Shown here piece by piece: positions 33,568 through 43,013 of a DNA stretch of 44,445 nt; position 1 is the stretch's first letter, and each line of letters opens with the position of its first letter. The notes beneath the pieces are model-generated. The model was not told the DNA's origin. It searched no databases and saw only the letters and a list, made by a program, of their open reading frames with translations. Source of the DNA: Paucisalibacillus globulus DSM 18846 (GTDB lineage: Bacteria; Bacillota; Bacilli; Bacillales; Amphibacillaceae). The stretch lies in contig NZ_KI519435.1 of assembly GCF_000482485.1 (NCBI RefSeq), positions 204,331 through 248,775 on the forward strand, in the 5' to 3' direction. A program made the translations under genes and the position numbers.

Positions 33568-34635
33568 TTATACAACTTTCTGCTTCTTAATTTGTTTACT
33601 TCTTAACTGTCCACATGCAGCATCTATATCTGCTCCATTTTCCCAACGAACACCACTGTTAATACCTTGCTGTTTAAGGGTTTCGTGGAATGCTTGAATC
33701 ACATTTGTTTCACTACGTTGGTACTGACCATGTTCTTCAACAGAATTGTATGGAATTAGGTTTACATAGGATAAGTGACGCTTACTTCGTAGTAACTTTG
33801 CCAGTTGTAATGCCTCTTCCTTATGGTCGTTAACATCTTTTAACATGATGTATTCATAGGTAATACGACGATTTGAATTCTCTAGATAATAGTCTACTGC
33901 TTTCATCAGCTTTTCAATAGGAAATGCCTTATTAATTTTCATAATACGTGTTCTAAGGTCATTGTTTGGTGCGTGTAGGGAGATTGCTAAATTCACCTGT
34001 AATCCAGTATCAGCAAATTCATAAATTTTATGAGCCAAGCCACTAGTAGATACAGTGATATGACGTTGACCAATTTTAAGTCCTTTTTCATCATTTACAA
34101 TGTTGATAAAATCGATTAGGTTGGTGAAGTTGTCAAACGGTTCCCCAATACCCATCACAACGATGTGACTGACACGTTCATCATTCCCTTGTTCATCTAA
34201 GTGCTTTTGGACTTTCATAATCTGTCCAACAATTTCACCACTATCTAGGTCTCTACTTTTTCTTAGTAATCCACTCGCACAGAATGTACAACCGATATTA
34301 CAACCAACCTGAGTAGTGACACATACAGATAAACCATAATTAAATCGCATTAACACAGTTTCAATTAGGTTACCATCAGAAAGTTTAAATAGAAATTTAA
34401 CCGTACCATCTTTCGAAACCTGTTTTATTTCCTCGTCTAATGTTTCAACAACAAAGTTCTCTTCTAATAAAGAGATTGTTTCATTGTTGACGTTTTTCAT
34501 ATCTGTGAAATTATGAATACGTTTCTTATATAACCAATCCCAAACTTGTTCAGCACGGAAGCGTTTTTGTCCGTTTTCGATTAACCAATTCGTCAATTGT
34601 TCCATCGTTAATCCGTAAATGGATTTTTTAGTCAT
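33568..34635 (-). CDS. rlmN: 23S rRNA (adenine-2503-C2)-methyltransferase
   Basis: This is a radical SAM methyltransferase of 355 residues that methylates C2 of A2503 in 23S rRNA, and C2 of A37 in some tRNAs. The [4Fe-4S] cluster cysteines are C112, C116 and C119 (GCNIGCTFC). The C-terminal catalytic Cys341 is in DAACGQL, and GIGEPFDNF is the SAM-proximal motif. It ends with a basic tail. The absence of Cfr-specific features and the presence of the RlmN N-terminal domain support RlmN rather than the resistance enzyme Cfr. It is a monocistronic unit with its own terminator. GGAGATGAG precedes the ATG. Confidence 0.96.
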   Translation of the reverse strand: MTKKSIYGLTMEQLTNWLIENGQKRFRAEQVWDWLYKKRIHNFTDMKNVNNETISLLEENFVVETLDEEIKQVSKDGTVKFLFKLSDGNLIETVLMRFNYGLSVCVTTQVGCNIGCTFCASGLLRKSRDLDSGEIVGQIMKVQKHLDEQGNDERVSHIVVMGIGEPFDNFTNLIDFINIVNDEKGLKIGQRHITVSTSGLAHKIYEFADTGLQVNLAISLHAPNNDLRTRIMKINKAFPIEKLMKAVDYYLENSNRRITYEYIMLKDVNDHKEEALQLAKLLRSKRHLSYVNLIPYNSVEEHGQYQRSETNVIQAFHETLKQQGINSGVRWENGADIDAACGQLRSKQIKKQKVV

Positions 34636-34853
34636 TGTTAATTCTCATCTCCAACATTATATATATTAGTGCTTTACCATATTATCTTTGCCAAAATTAC
34701 TTTACTATCATACCTTGAATCCGTGTATAATGGCAAACCTATTTTGATGGAAATTAAAATGGATTTATTATTATTTGAGGCTAAAAGTTGGACTCTTTCC
34801 GTCAAAATACTTATCATTCCTTATTAAGGATACCTTTGAAGGGAGATTTTATT

Positions 34854-35873
34854 TTGAAAAAGTCTATATCTGCAAAGACATTTAATCATATACCATTATC
34901 GGTTCTTGATCTCGCACCGATTACGGAAGGCAGTAATGCTAGTGAGTCTTTTAAGAACAGTGTGGAATTAGCACGTTTCGTTGAAAAATGGGGTTTTAAC
35001 CGCTACTGGCTAGCCGAGCATCATAATATGACTGGAATCGCAAGCTCCGCAACCTCTGTTGTTATTGGCCATATAGCTGGAGCAACGGAAAGCATTCGTG
35101 TTGGAGCTGGTGGAGTCATGCTTCCAAACCATGCAACACTTGTTATTGCTGAACAGTTTGGAACATTAGAAGCGATGTATCCAGGGCGAATCGATCTTGG
35201 ATTAGGTAGAGCACCAGGAAGTGACCAAGCAACTGCTTATGCACTGCGCAGAACATTAAATATGAGTGTAGAAGATTTCCCTATGCAGGTAAATGAACTA
35301 CAAGATTACTTTTCTGATGAACCGGTATCACGGGTGAAGGCAGTACCTGGACAAGGTGCAAAAGTTCCTCTTTGGTTATTAGGTTCAAGTGGTTTCAGTG
35401 CCCAACTAGCTGCTCATAAAGGATTACCATTCTCGTTTGCTAGTCACTTCGCACCAGCTTTTCTTCACCAAGCACTGAAATTATACCGTGATAACTTCAA
35501 GCCATCTGATGTATTACAGAAACCATACGTCATGCTTGGAATAAATGTTATTGCTGCTGATACAAATGAAAAAGCAAACTACATCGCAACATCCCAAAAG
35601 CAGCAGTTCTTAAGTTTACGCAGAGGAACTCCAGGAAAGCTACAACCACCAGTTGATAATTTGGAAGAAATGTATTCTCCAATGGAACTTGCAGCAGTTA
35701 TGGAAACATTGGATCCCAAAACAACCATCGTTGGGGACCCTGAAACTGTACGAAGAGGTTTAGAAAGCTTTATAGAGGAAACACAAGCTGATGAACTAAT
35801 TATCGGTTCACAAATTTTCCATCAAGAAGATCGTCTACGTTCGTATGAGATTGTAGCGGAGATGATGAAGTAA
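34854..35873 (+). CDS. LLM class flavin-dependent oxidoreductase (luciferase-like)
   Basis: This is a bacterial luciferase-like TIM-barrel flavoprotein with [20 protein letters not shown] at the N-terminus, [20 protein letters not shown], and [20 protein letters not shown]. These match the MsnO8-type subfamily common in Bacillaceae. It should use FMNH2 and oxygen, but its substrate is unknown. An ATG at 34788 gives a longer protein. The TTG at 34854, preceded by AAGGGAG, fits the family start ([18 protein letters not shown]), so I use it (339 residues). It is a single gene between rlmN and a strong terminator. Confidence 0.92.
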   Translation: MKKSISAKTFNHIPLSVLDLAPITEGSNASESFKNSVELARFVEKWGFNRYWLAEHHNMTGIASSATSVVIGHIAGATESIRVGAGGVMLPNHATLVIAEQFGTLEAMYPGRIDLGLGRAPGSDQATAYALRRTLNMSVEDFPMQVNELQDYFSDEPVSRVKAVPGQGAKVPLWLLGSSGFSAQLAAHKGLPFSFASHFAPAFLHQALKLYRDNFKPSDVLQKPYVMLGINVIAADTNEKANYIATSQKQQFLSLRRGTPGKLQPPVDNLEEMYSPMELAAVMETLDPKTTIVGDPETVRRGLESFIEETQADELIIGSQIFHQEDRLRSYEIVAEMMK

Positions 35874-35876
35874 TGA

Positions 35877-35906
35877 AAAAGCACAGCCTATGGGCTGTGC
35901 TTTTTT
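35877..35906 (+). terminator. Terminator of the luciferase-like gene
   Basis: GCACAGCC pairs perfectly with GGCTGTGC around TATG, with A and T runs on either side (TTTTTT). It begins four bases after the stop codon. Confidence 0.95.
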
Positions 35907-35968
35907 GTGGTAAATATCCATTTATTTTAAATTAGCATCTGAAATAATTTGCTTAATTGTTCCCTTGG

Positions 35969-36025
35969 CTAAAGAATAAACTTATCACTAAAAAATAGAG
36001 CTAATACTAAACTAAACTTTTTCAT
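35969..36025 (-). CDS. Possible tiny peptide or decayed secreted-peptide gene
   Basis: An 18-codon reading frame, MKKFSLVLALFFSDKFIL, has a good GGGGGA site eight bases upstream and looks like the start of a signal peptide. Another frame just downstream reads SLAKGTIKQIISDANLK before a stop, so a frameshifted small exported peptide gene is conceivable. This gap (35909-36144) holds nothing else I can support. Confidence is low because such short frames are common by chance. Confidence 0.2.
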   Translation of the reverse strand: MKKFSLVLALFFSDKFIL

Positions 36026-36144
36026 CGTTCGTTCCCCCAATTGTACCTAATACAAATTAGAAGAACTTTATCCTGCTTTTGTTTCTAAACAAATGTTTTT
36101 TTGCATATGTTATTACCCATAATTAACGTGTTGATAGTCTAGCT

Positions 36145-36780
36145 TTATTCTTTTATCTCCAGCCCCAATAACCTAGCAAAGCCTAAAGCCTGTACAGTTG
36201 ACACGATACAGCCTTGCATGCTTTCAAGGGAAACTTGTAAACTGTCAAACCTACATGTTGTTAAATCTACTCCTTTTAGTTTGGTATTGGAGAAGTTTGC
36301 CTCGTCTATTTCACAGTTTTGAAAGTCTAGCTTTTGAATAGTGCACTCATAGAAGTCGCTGTTTTTTACGGTACATTCAGAAAATCTCACTTGCTTTAAT
36401 TTAGAGTAACCGAATGTGCTTAGATTAAGCTGGCAATTATCAAATAGAACGTTTGCTAACGTAGATTCTGATAATACTATTCCAATCATTCTAGAATGCT
36501 TAAATTCCACACGATGGATACTTCCTTTTGAGAAATCAGCATTGGAAAGATCACAGTGATTAAATACGCAATCGGTTAACTCAATCGTTGCAAAGTCCCC
36601 TTCGAACGTAACATGGTCAAAAACCACTTGGTCAAATGCTATACGATCCATAACATCGTTTGTTATCACACAATCCTTATATATACGATAATCATAGTAA
36701 CCTCGTTCCTCTGGTTGAAATGTATGGATAGGTAGATCTGCAGGTATTTTTGGTAGATTGATTTTAAATTTAATTCCCAT
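36145..36780 (-). CDS. Pentapeptide repeat protein
   Basis: This 211-residue protein is made largely of A(D/N)LXX-type pentapeptide units, clear in FNHCDLSNADFSKGSIHRVE, in FDNCQLNLSTF and in LDFQNCEIDEANFSNTKLKG. They would form a right-handed quadrilateral beta-helix. Some such proteins mimic DNA and protect gyrase (Qnr/MfpA), and others have unknown binding roles. This one lacks an obvious dimerisation module that I can recognise. AAAGGAGAG precedes the ATG. It lies 32 bp downstream of the ion-channel gene in the same direction, so the two are probably co-transcribed. Confidence 0.9.
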   Translation of the reverse strand: MGIKFKINLPKIPADLPIHTFQPEERGYYDYRIYKDCVITNDVMDRIAFDQVVFDHVTFEGDFATIELTDCVFNHCDLSNADFSKGSIHRVEFKHSRMIGIVLSESTLANVLFDNCQLNLSTFGYSKLKQVRFSECTVKNSDFYECTIQKLDFQNCEIDEANFSNTKLKGVDLTTCRFDSLQVSLESMQGCIVSTVQALGFARLLGLEIKE

Positions 36781-36812
36781 TACTTTCTCTCCTTTATCAA
36801 TGATGTGAATGC

Positions 36813-37598
36813 TTACGTTTTACTTTTAAGTAATGCTTTAATTTCAGCTAGTTCTTTTTGAACCTCAGCCAGTTTTATATCTGTAGGAGAAGGTGTCTCC
36901 TCTCTCGATGCCTCTTCCACATTATTAACAATTACCCCGACAAATAAATTAATAATGACAAACGCACCTATGATGATAAATGAAATGAAATACCACCATG
37001 AGGTTGGTTCTTGTTCGATTACTGGTGCCATGACACCACTTGCCCAAGAATCGAGCGTTAACAGTTGGAAAAGCGTTAGTAAAGAATTATGTAAGGTCCC
37101 AAAATATTCAGGTGCCATATCGCTATACAGCATCGTTCCAACGACCGCATAAATATAAAAGAAAATCCCTAATAATAATAAAATCGTTCCCATTGAGGGG
37201 ATAGTCAAAATAAGTGCATTTACCATTTTTCGTAGTGACGGGATAATGGACACTGCTCTTAGTACCCTTAGGACCCTAATAACACGAAGAATTATCACGT
37301 AATGGCTACCAACTAAAATATGTCCAAGTGCAACAATAGCAAAGTCAAAAGCATTCCAAGGATCCTTCAGAAAGTCTTTTACGGAGAAGCTTCCCACAAT
37401 GCGTATGGCTATTTCTAGTGTAAAGAGCCAAAGTATTAACCTATCTCCAAAGTAAATCCATTGATACAACTGTGAATCAACACTAATATAAGTCTCTAAT
37501 CCTACTAAAATAGCATTAAATATAATTAATACAATAACTGTATTAATGAAAATGGGATTCCTTGAAATTCTAGCACATACTTCCCTAAATTGATTCAT
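36813..37598 (-). CDS. Voltage-gated ion channel of the NaChBac type
   Basis: This is a single six-helix voltage-gated cation channel subunit of 261 residues that would assemble as a tetramer. The S4 sensor has arginines at 105, 108, 111 and 114 (RVIRVLRVLR). The pore loop is FQLLTLDSWASG (residues 177-188), and a C-terminal coiled-coil-like tail follows (IKLAEVQKELAEIKALL). Bacterial sodium channels have TLESWAS in the filter, and here Glu is replaced by Asp. That could alter Na+/Ca2+ selectivity (see findings). AGGGAGGGGG lies upstream of the ATG. Confidence 0.92.
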   Translation of the reverse strand: MNQFREVCARISRNPIFINTVIVLIIFNAILVGLETYISVDSQLYQWIYFGDRLILWLFTLEIAIRIVGSFSVKDFLKDPWNAFDFAIVALGHILVGSHYVIILRVIRVLRVLRAVSIIPSLRKMVNALILTIPSMGTILLLLGIFFYIYAVVGTMLYSDMAPEYFGTLHNSLLTLFQLLTLDSWASGVMAPVIEQEPTSWWYFISFIIIGAFVIINLFVGVIVNNVEEASREETPSPTDIKLAEVQKELAEIKALLKSKT

Positions 37599-37682
37599 AT
37601 GTATTTTATCCCCCTCCCTTTACCATTTTACTTTTAAGTGTTCATTCTGTCATCACGTTAAGAGAAAAGGATGAACTAACTC

Positions 37683-37713
37683 AAAACACGGTACTGAAGT
37701 TTTTCACTTTAGT
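37683..37713. terminator. Terminator after the C45-type hydrolase gene
   Basis: AAAACACGGTACT pairs with AGTACCGTGTTTT (13 bp), flanked by T runs on both strands. It ends the minus-strand hydrolase transcript before the ion-channel gene. Confidence 0.9.
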
Positions 37714-37746
37714 ACCGTGTTTTATACGATGTGATACGTTTGAACT

Positions 37747-38757
37747 CTAATAATCTATTTCACCAACTAATTCCCCTTTCACATGTTGGTCCCCTTGTAG
37801 CCATTTTGCTAATGAATACCTTGTCGGTGTTGCATTTCCACCTATGCCGACTATTACCTCGAGTGTCTTGGGAATATAAATGACTGTGTGTAGTGTACCA
37901 AAAAACTGACGGTATTCCTTAAAAAACAAAGGGGAATTCTCGTTATTAAATAGTTGGTATGCTTCTTCCGGGGAGTAGGTTTCTAGTGCGAGTTCTTGAA
38001 GATAGTTCTTTCTGCGTAACGAGCCTTCTATATACGTTCTATTTTTATTACTTAATGTTTCTGTTTCAAAATGATTGGTACAAATTAATGGTGTATGATG
38101 GGTAACAACTTGTTCCTCTGGTGATGCCTCCACCATACATGTATTGCCGTCTTGATCCATCAATGAGTAATTATAGCAATAACCATGTGGTAATTTCGTG
38201 ATTATATTTACCGCTTCTCCTACATCTTTACACGTATCTAAAACAAGCCTTACTATCGTCGTCCCCATTAGACCCGGGCTCCATTTCGCTTCATTCACAA
38301 GATGCAATCCAATCACAAGGCCATGTTCATTCATTCCATCTAATCTACCTATAATCTGCTGGCTAAACCCTATACTTGCATAGCCATATTCTGGATTATA
38401 GAAGGCTAGACGACCATCATATAATTCAGGACTAAAATCATAATTCCGAATATAATAGTTTTCTTTAGAAAATGCTGTACAGCCCATCGTTGGAAATGTT
38501 AAATCATAACCGCTGTACATCCGTAACGCTGTTTGAAAGTCTATTTTTAGTCCATCTGCAATCCCCCTAATTTCCTCTATAATTCCATCAGAGTATTCCA
38601 TTAGAATAGATTGCGCCTTTGTGGAATCCACAGTTGACGTTAGTTTTTGAAACATATCATATTTTTCATCAAATTTTATATGATTGCTTTGCTCCATCCC
38701 AATTTGATAATTTGAACCCACCAATTCAACTAAATTAACGAATAATTTTTGTCTCAC
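37747..38757 (-). CDS. C45-type Ntn hydrolase (acyl-CoA:6-APA acyltransferase-like)
   Basis: This is a 336-residue protein of the Ntn-hydrolase superfamily related to peptidase C45 / isopenicillin N acyltransferase and choloylglycine hydrolase. The predicted autocatalytic nucleophile is Cys93 in PTMGCTAFS, followed by NYDF, then GRLDGMNEHGLVIGLHLVNE, all typical. The substrate is unknown: amide or acyl-homoserine-type bonds are cleaved by relatives. Translation begins at a GTG that has GGGAGGGG upstream. It overlaps the end of the MerR gene by 23 bp, so the regulator and enzyme form an operon. Confidence 0.88.
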   Translation of the reverse strand: MRQKLFVNLVELVGSNYQIGMEQSNHIKFDEKYDMFQKLTSTVDSTKAQSILMEYSDGIIEEIRGIADGLKIDFQTALRMYSGYDLTFPTMGCTAFSKENYYIRNYDFSPELYDGRLAFYNPEYGYASIGFSQQIIGRLDGMNEHGLVIGLHLVNEAKWSPGLMGTTIVRLVLDTCKDVGEAVNIITKLPHGYCYNYSLMDQDGNTCMVEASPEEQVVTHHTPLICTNHFETETLSNKNRTYIEGSLRRKNYLQELALETYSPEEAYQLFNNENSPLFFKEYRQFFGTLHTVIYIPKTLEVIVGIGGNATPTRYSLAKWLQGDQHVKGELVGEIDY

Positions 38758-39517
38758 TTTCTTCCCCTCCCATTTTCATTACTGGCATTAAAATAGTGAC
38801 CAGCTTCAAGTCATTTCCATGGTACATCTCCATTAACGACCCTGTCGGAATATAATGATGATCACTAACGTATTTTACTAGTTTTAGATATGCCTGCACT
38901 ATTTTGAAGAAGTTCCCTTGAAAATGTGTAGCAACACATAAAGACTTACTTATTCTTTCCTCTTTTTCAAAAAGGTCCCCATTCCTAACGTGACTATTCT
39001 CAGGAATTCCAAACCCGATCCACGCTTTCACTGTTTCCCTTCCCGATTCATACTTCAAATAATAATTGGTAACTACAATTTGTTGTTTCTTGAGTTCCTT
39101 TTGTCCCTTTGTAAAAAGCTCACCAAATCCACCCTGATTCCGCTCCGCATACATCCATATAATTCGTTCAGCAGGCCTTTCGAATAAAAAGATATCCTTC
39201 TCTTCTTGAGCACTTTCCAAATACTTGATTTGTACATCTAATAATTCCTTTTGTGCTTTTAAAGCTCTTGTCCACGTCTGCTTCATTTGGCATTGATCAC
39301 TAACACTAGCTGACATGTATCGTTGAATATCCTTTAAAGGTATATTTGCTAATCGAAGACTCGAAATGGTTCGAGCTAAATCAATTTGTTCTTGCCGATA
39401 TAATCGATAGCCATTTTCTTTGTTCCTATCCGGTATTAATAACCCTTTCTCCTCATAAAAGCGGAGCGTACTTTTAGGTATTCCTGTCTTTTTGGAAAAT
39501 GCTTGAATGGATAACAT
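38735..39517 (-). CDS. MerR family transcriptional regulator
   Basis: The N-terminal MerR winged-helix domain (IQAFSKKTGIPKSTLRFYEE, GYRLYR) is followed by a coiled-coil dimer helix. An effector domain of about 150 residues follows, resembling GyrI/BmrR-like ligand-binding modules. AGGAGG lies just before the ATG at 39517, making it the real start (260 residues). An upstream in-frame start would put that site inside the gene. Overlap with the C45-type hydrolase suggests it controls that enzyme and perhaps itself. No inverted repeat was clear enough to call an operator. Confidence 0.9.
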   Translation of the reverse strand: MLSIQAFSKKTGIPKSTLRFYEEKGLLIPDRNKENGYRLYRQEQIDLARTISSLRLANIPLKDIQRYMSASVSDQCQMKQTWTRALKAQKELLDVQIKYLESAQEEKDIFLFERPAERIIWMYAERNQGGFGELFTKGQKELKKQQIVVTNYYLKYESGRETVKAWIGFGIPENSHVRNGDLFEKEERISKSLCVATHFQGNFFKIVQAYLKLVKYVSDHHYIPTGSLMEMYHGNDLKLVTILMPVMKMGGEESETKIIR

Positions 39518-39875
39518 GTTTACACCTCCTATTCTTAAGATAAACCTTAAAGCAACTTGAAGGTCAAGGGGAAAATCAGAAATCATTTATAGTTTTGCAA
39601 AGTTTTATAATGTTTATCGTTTTTACACCGAAATCGGACAGATGGAGTATTAATTGTATAGATTTTTTATTTCATTTGAATATGGATTATAAGGTTTAGG
39701 GGCCCCATTTTTCATTTCATACTGGAATCGTACTTCAAATGGTGAAGCCAGTTATCAAAAAACCAATACCAGAAGAATTAGCAATACCTGATAGCATAAT
39801 TAACTACGCTATCATAATGTTGTCAGTGTCTGCGCAGGTTGCTAAGTCAGTATTTAAATACTTTTTAATTACTAA

Positions 39876-39906
39876 ACAAAAAGACTATCCACATTTATGC
39901 AGATAG
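39876..39906 (-). terminator. Terminator of the des operon
   Basis: On the minus strand CTATC...GATAG form a stem over an imperfect centre, followed by CTTTTTG, seven bases after the desR stop. The rest of the 39587-39912 gap contains only a weak hairpin (39790-39813) and an unsupported small frame. Confidence 0.65.
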
Positions 39907-39912
39907 CCTCAC

Positions 39913-40515
39913 TCATTTAAACCAACCTTTTTCCCGAAACCGCGAAATGGCCTCAATCCGATTACTTACATCTAACTTATCCAAAATAACTGATACGTAA
40001 TTCCGTACAGTTCCTGTTGTAAGGTAGAGTTGGCTGGCAATTTCTTTAGTATTCTTTCCCTCTGCAATTAATTGAATTACCTGCTCTTCCCTTTCCGATA
40101 ACGGGTTCTCCTGTTTATTGAAAGCTATATCAACTAATTCTGGCGCATAAATCTTTCTGCCACCCATAATGACACGAATTGAATTAGCTAATTCTTCACT
40201 CGGACTATCCTTTAATAGATAGCCACTTACATTTGCATTACGTGCGCGTTCAAAATATCCTGCTCTTGCAAAGGTAGTTAAAATAATTACTTTACAATCA
40301 TGATTCTTTATTTCCTCCGCTACATCCAATCCGCTCTTTACAGGCATCTCAATATCCATAATACAAATATCAGGTTGATGTTGATGGATCAAATCTAACG
40401 CCTCTTGCCCATCTTTCGCTTTACCGACTACTTCCATGTCATCCTCTAAATCAAGCAATGAACCTAACGCTCCGAGCAGTAGCCTTTGGTCTTCAGCAAT
40501 TACAATCCGAATCAT
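39913..40515 (-). CDS. desR: Response regulator DesR (membrane fluidity)
   Basis: This is a NarL/LuxR-type response regulator of 200 residues. The phosphoacceptor Asp54 is in DICIMDIEMP, and the C-terminal helix-turn-helix is LSEREEQVIQLIAEGKNTKEI (read in parts). In Bacillus subtilis phosphorylated DesR binds the des promoter to activate the desaturase gene at low temperature. It overlaps desK by 4 bp (ATGA). The perfect 22-bp palindrome upstream of des is a likely target. Confidence 0.95.
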   Translation of the reverse strand: MIRIVIAEDQRLLLGALGSLLDLEDDMEVVGKAKDGQEALDLIHQHQPDICIMDIEMPVKSGLDVAEEIKNHDCKVIILTTFARAGYFERARNANVSGYLLKDSPSEELANSIRVIMGGRKIYAPELVDIAFNKQENPLSEREEQVIQLIAEGKNTKEIASQLYLTTGTVRNYVSVILDKLDVSNRIEAISRFREKGWFK

Positions 40516-41645
40516 GACAATCTCTCCTCTGATTGTTGTTTAATTACATTTGGAATCTTTACCTTTAGAACCGTACCATTACTTTCTTCAATCTCTAAGC
40601 TTCCATTGACAAAATCCAGTCGTTCTCTCATTCCGCGTAGTCCATTACCTTTTGTCGTATCTATATTTCCAATACCAATTCCGTCATCCTGAATGATAAG
40701 AGAAATCTCACTTGGTAATTGCTTAATTTTAATTAAACAGACGCGAGCTCTACTATGTTTAACAATATTTGTCACAGCCTCTTTCAAGCACATGCCTAGT
40801 ACATTTTCTACTAATAAGGGTGTATGTTCTAATACCGGATTACCCTCCAAGTGAAAATTCATTTCAGCTGCCAATATGACTTGCTGCACATGTTTAATCT
40901 CATCCTCTAATCTAATACTTCGCATATCAGAAACCATTTCCCGTACTTCCTTTAGTGCGGTTCTAGCCGTTTGATGTATATCTTGAATTTCCTTTTGCAC
41001 CTTTTCGGGGTGTTTATGTAATAGTTTCCCAGCCAAATCACTTTTCAGTCCAATGAGCGATAGTTTTTGCCCTAATGTATCATGTAGATCACGGGCAATA
41101 CGCTGCCGCTCTTCCATCACCATTAATTGGGAGATACGTTGATTGGCATCTTCTAATTGATGTTCAAGCAGTTCCCGTTTGATTCGATTATACATATTAA
41201 ATGGCAATAATATGACACCAATAACACTAATAATGATAAATGGAAGTTGGGTAAAGAAAATCTGACTTTGTGTGAAAAAGCCAATTGTTGTGGCCGAAAT
41301 GGTTGTTACTAGATGGACCACATAAAGGGTAATAAAACCTGCTTTGTTCTGGATATTTCCAATATAGAAAGCAAGAAACAACGAGAAATAGACATAGCCA
41401 AAATACAGTGTCATCCCAATGCTAATCGCCATCTCAATACCGACAGACAAATAGACTGTCCAACCTTTTTTTATGTACGATAAACGAAAGGTTGTAAAAA
41501 ATAGAACAATCATAACTATCCCAACAATAACTTCTATTGGGGTAGAGAACCGAATGACGAAATAGAAGGGAAGAATACAGAAAACAATCCAAATATAAAT
41601 GCTTAGTCCTGTATTCTTCGAGAAAATATGATACCACTTTTGCAT
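40512..41645 (-). CDS. desK: Sensor histidine kinase DesK (thermosensor)
   Basis: This is a 377-residue kinase with about five membrane helices, then a HisKA_3 phosphotransfer helix with His188 in ARDLHDTLGQ, and a HATPase domain (DDGIGIG, GNGLRGMRERL). In Bacillus subtilis DesK, which also uses His188, the membrane part senses bilayer thickness and switches between kinase and phosphatase. The gene order des-desK-desR is the same as in B. subtilis. GGAGGAAG precedes the ATG. Confidence 0.95.
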   Translation of the reverse strand: MQKWYHIFSKNTGLSIYIWIVFCILPFYFVIRFSTPIEVIVGIVMIVLFFTTFRLSYIKKGWTVYLSVGIEMAISIGMTLYFGYVYFSLFLAFYIGNIQNKAGFITLYVVHLVTTISATTIGFFTQSQIFFTQLPFIIISVIGVILLPFNMYNRIKRELLEHQLEDANQRISQLMVMEERQRIARDLHDTLGQKLSLIGLKSDLAGKLLHKHPEKVQKEIQDIHQTARTALKEVREMVSDMRSIRLEDEIKHVQQVILAAEMNFHLEGNPVLEHTPLLVENVLGMCLKEAVTNIVKHSRARVCLIKIKQLPSEISLIIQDDGIGIGNIDTTKGNGLRGMRERLDFVNGSLEIEESNGTVLKVKIPNVIKQQSEERLS

Positions 41646-41700
41646 TTTCTTCCTCCTAATTCTTGTTTCCTAGAGTATAGCAGATAAAGAGTAATACAAG

Positions 41701-41735
41701 AACCCCAACACATGCAATGTAGGGGTTTTTTTGGG
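41701..41735. terminator. Hairpin between des and desK
   Basis: AACCCC pairs with GGGGTT, with a shorter inner stem (ACA/TGT). The T run is strong on the plus strand and weak on the minus strand, so it may only partly reduce readthrough from des into desK. Confidence 0.5.
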
Positions 41736-42788
41736 TTACTTTTCTTGAACACTAGTATTTCTTGTAGTGAGTGGTAAGTTGGTTTTTTGTTCCTTCAAGC
41801 GTTCCTTAATTTCCTTAAAGCTTACAAATGTTTTGCTCGCCTCATCATACAAACGAAATCGTATGGACTGTAGACTAGTCAAAAGTGTAATTGTCGTTGC
41901 CTTTTGCAATGGTGGTGTTGATTCATGGGCTTTTTCTAAATTGTAATTTGGAACTCTTGGGCTCAAATGGTGCACGTGATGATAACCGATACTACCAGTT
42001 AACCATTCGATAATTTTAGGTAATTTATAATACGAACTTCCATCTACCGCTGCTTTTACATAATCCCATTCCTCTTCATTTTCAAAATAGGAATCCTCGA
42101 ACTGATGTTGTACATAAAACAACCAAATACCTGCAGCACCTGCAATAAACAAAATAGGCAGTTGTATGATTAAAAAGGCCTGCCAGCCAATTGCCCACAT
42201 TAAAAGCGCATAAATCACTACAATAGAAACATTAATTAAGTAGGTGTTTAACCGTTCTTTTCGTTTTGCACCTTTACGATTGAATCGATTAGAAATTAAG
42301 AAGAGATAAAGCGGTCCTAATCCAAACATGACGATTGGATTTCGGTAAAGTCGATAAGCCAGTCTGCCCCAAAATGAAGCTGCTACATACTCGTCCACCG
42401 TCATGACCCACACGTCACCTGTTCCACGTTTATCTAAATTACTACTGGTGGCATGATGAATCGAATGACTCCATTTCCATTTTTCAAATGCAAAATGGGT
42501 GATGATACCGGTAATGGTCCCGACTACACGATTTGCCTTCTTATTTTTGAAAAAGGACATATGAGTACAGTCATGGAAAATAATGAAGGTTCGTACTACA
42601 AATCCTGCCGCTAGAATGGTTAATGGAATGGTTAACCAAATAGATATGGCTAGACTCTGATATGCCAGAAACCAAAGTAGGAAAAATGGGATAATCGTAT
42701 TGATTATTTGAAAGACACTTGCCCTTGTATCCGATTGCGCAAATGGTAATACACTTTTTCTTAATTGTGCTTGTTTTTGTTTACTCAC
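41736..42788 (-). CDS. des: Acyl-lipid (delta-5 type) fatty acid desaturase Des
   Basis: This is a membrane di-iron desaturase of 350 residues that introduces a double bond into phospholipid acyl chains in response to cold. The three histidine boxes are HDCTH, HSIHH and HHVHH, set between hydrophobic segments. Translation starts at a GTG with AGGGGG upstream. It is the first gene of des-desK-desR. The promoter region contains a perfect palindrome at 42871-42892, which fits control by DesR. Confidence 0.95.
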   Translation of the reverse strand: MSKQKQAQLRKSVLPFAQSDTRASVFQIINTIIPFFLLWFLAYQSLAISIWLTIPLTILAAGFVVRTFIIFHDCTHMSFFKNKKANRVVGTITGIITHFAFEKWKWSHSIHHATSSNLDKRGTGDVWVMTVDEYVAASFWGRLAYRLYRNPIVMFGLGPLYLFLISNRFNRKGAKRKERLNTYLINVSIVVIYALLMWAIGWQAFLIIQLPILFIAGAAGIWLFYVQHQFEDSYFENEEEWDYVKAAVDGSSYYKLPKIIEWLTGSIGYHHVHHLSPRVPNYNLEKAHESTPPLQKATTITLLTSLQSIRFRLYDEASKTFVSFKEIKERLKEQKTNLPLTTRNTSVQEK

Positions 42789-42870
42789 TTTATTCCCCCT
42801 AATCGTACTTGTTATTAGTTATATATTAGGTGGATAGTAGAAAATTTATAAGTCATATTCGTAAGGAGTT

Positions 42871-42892
42871 AGATATGACAAATGTCATATCT
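42871..42892. promoter_or_regulatory. Perfect palindrome upstream of des, candidate DesR operator
   Basis: AGATATGACA-N2-TGTCATATCT is a perfect 10-bp inverted repeat about 85 bp upstream of the des start, where an activator site is expected. A second half-like ATATGAC lies nearer the gene. Assignment to DesR is by position. Confidence 0.65.
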
Positions 42893-42898
42893 AATCAA

Positions 42899-42926
42899 GT
42901 GAAACCTCCTTCAGTCGGGGTTTTAC
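42899..42926 (-). repeat. 28-bp relative of the element end at 23530
   Basis: This segment matches the segment at 23530-23557 at 22 of 28 positions (both start GTGAAAC and contain TCAG and GGGGTTTTA). No flanking gene or stem accompanies it here. It may be the terminal scrap of an IS200/IS605-type element. Confidence 0.35.
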
Positions 42927-42953
42927 AAATCCATCAACCTTTCCTAAATTACT

Positions 42954-42981
42954 ACACAAAAAGGTGATGATTTTCATCACC
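42954..42981 (-). terminator. Terminator of the DUF3231 gene
   Basis: GGTGATGA pairs perfectly with TCATCACC around a 3-base loop and is followed by TTTTTGTG on the minus strand. Confidence 0.9.
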
Positions 42982-43013
42982 ACCCTGACATGAAATATTC
43001 TTCTTTTATAACC

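Noticed and set aside
33568-34635. Cfr-type antibiotic-resistance methyltransferase
   Set aside because: Overall layout and the N-terminal domain are those of housekeeping RlmN; there is no sign of transfer.
39739-39906. A 55-codon plus-strand frame beginning MVKPVIKK
   Set aside because: It has no ribosome binding site and its end is built from the des-operon terminator on the opposite strand, so it is probably chance.
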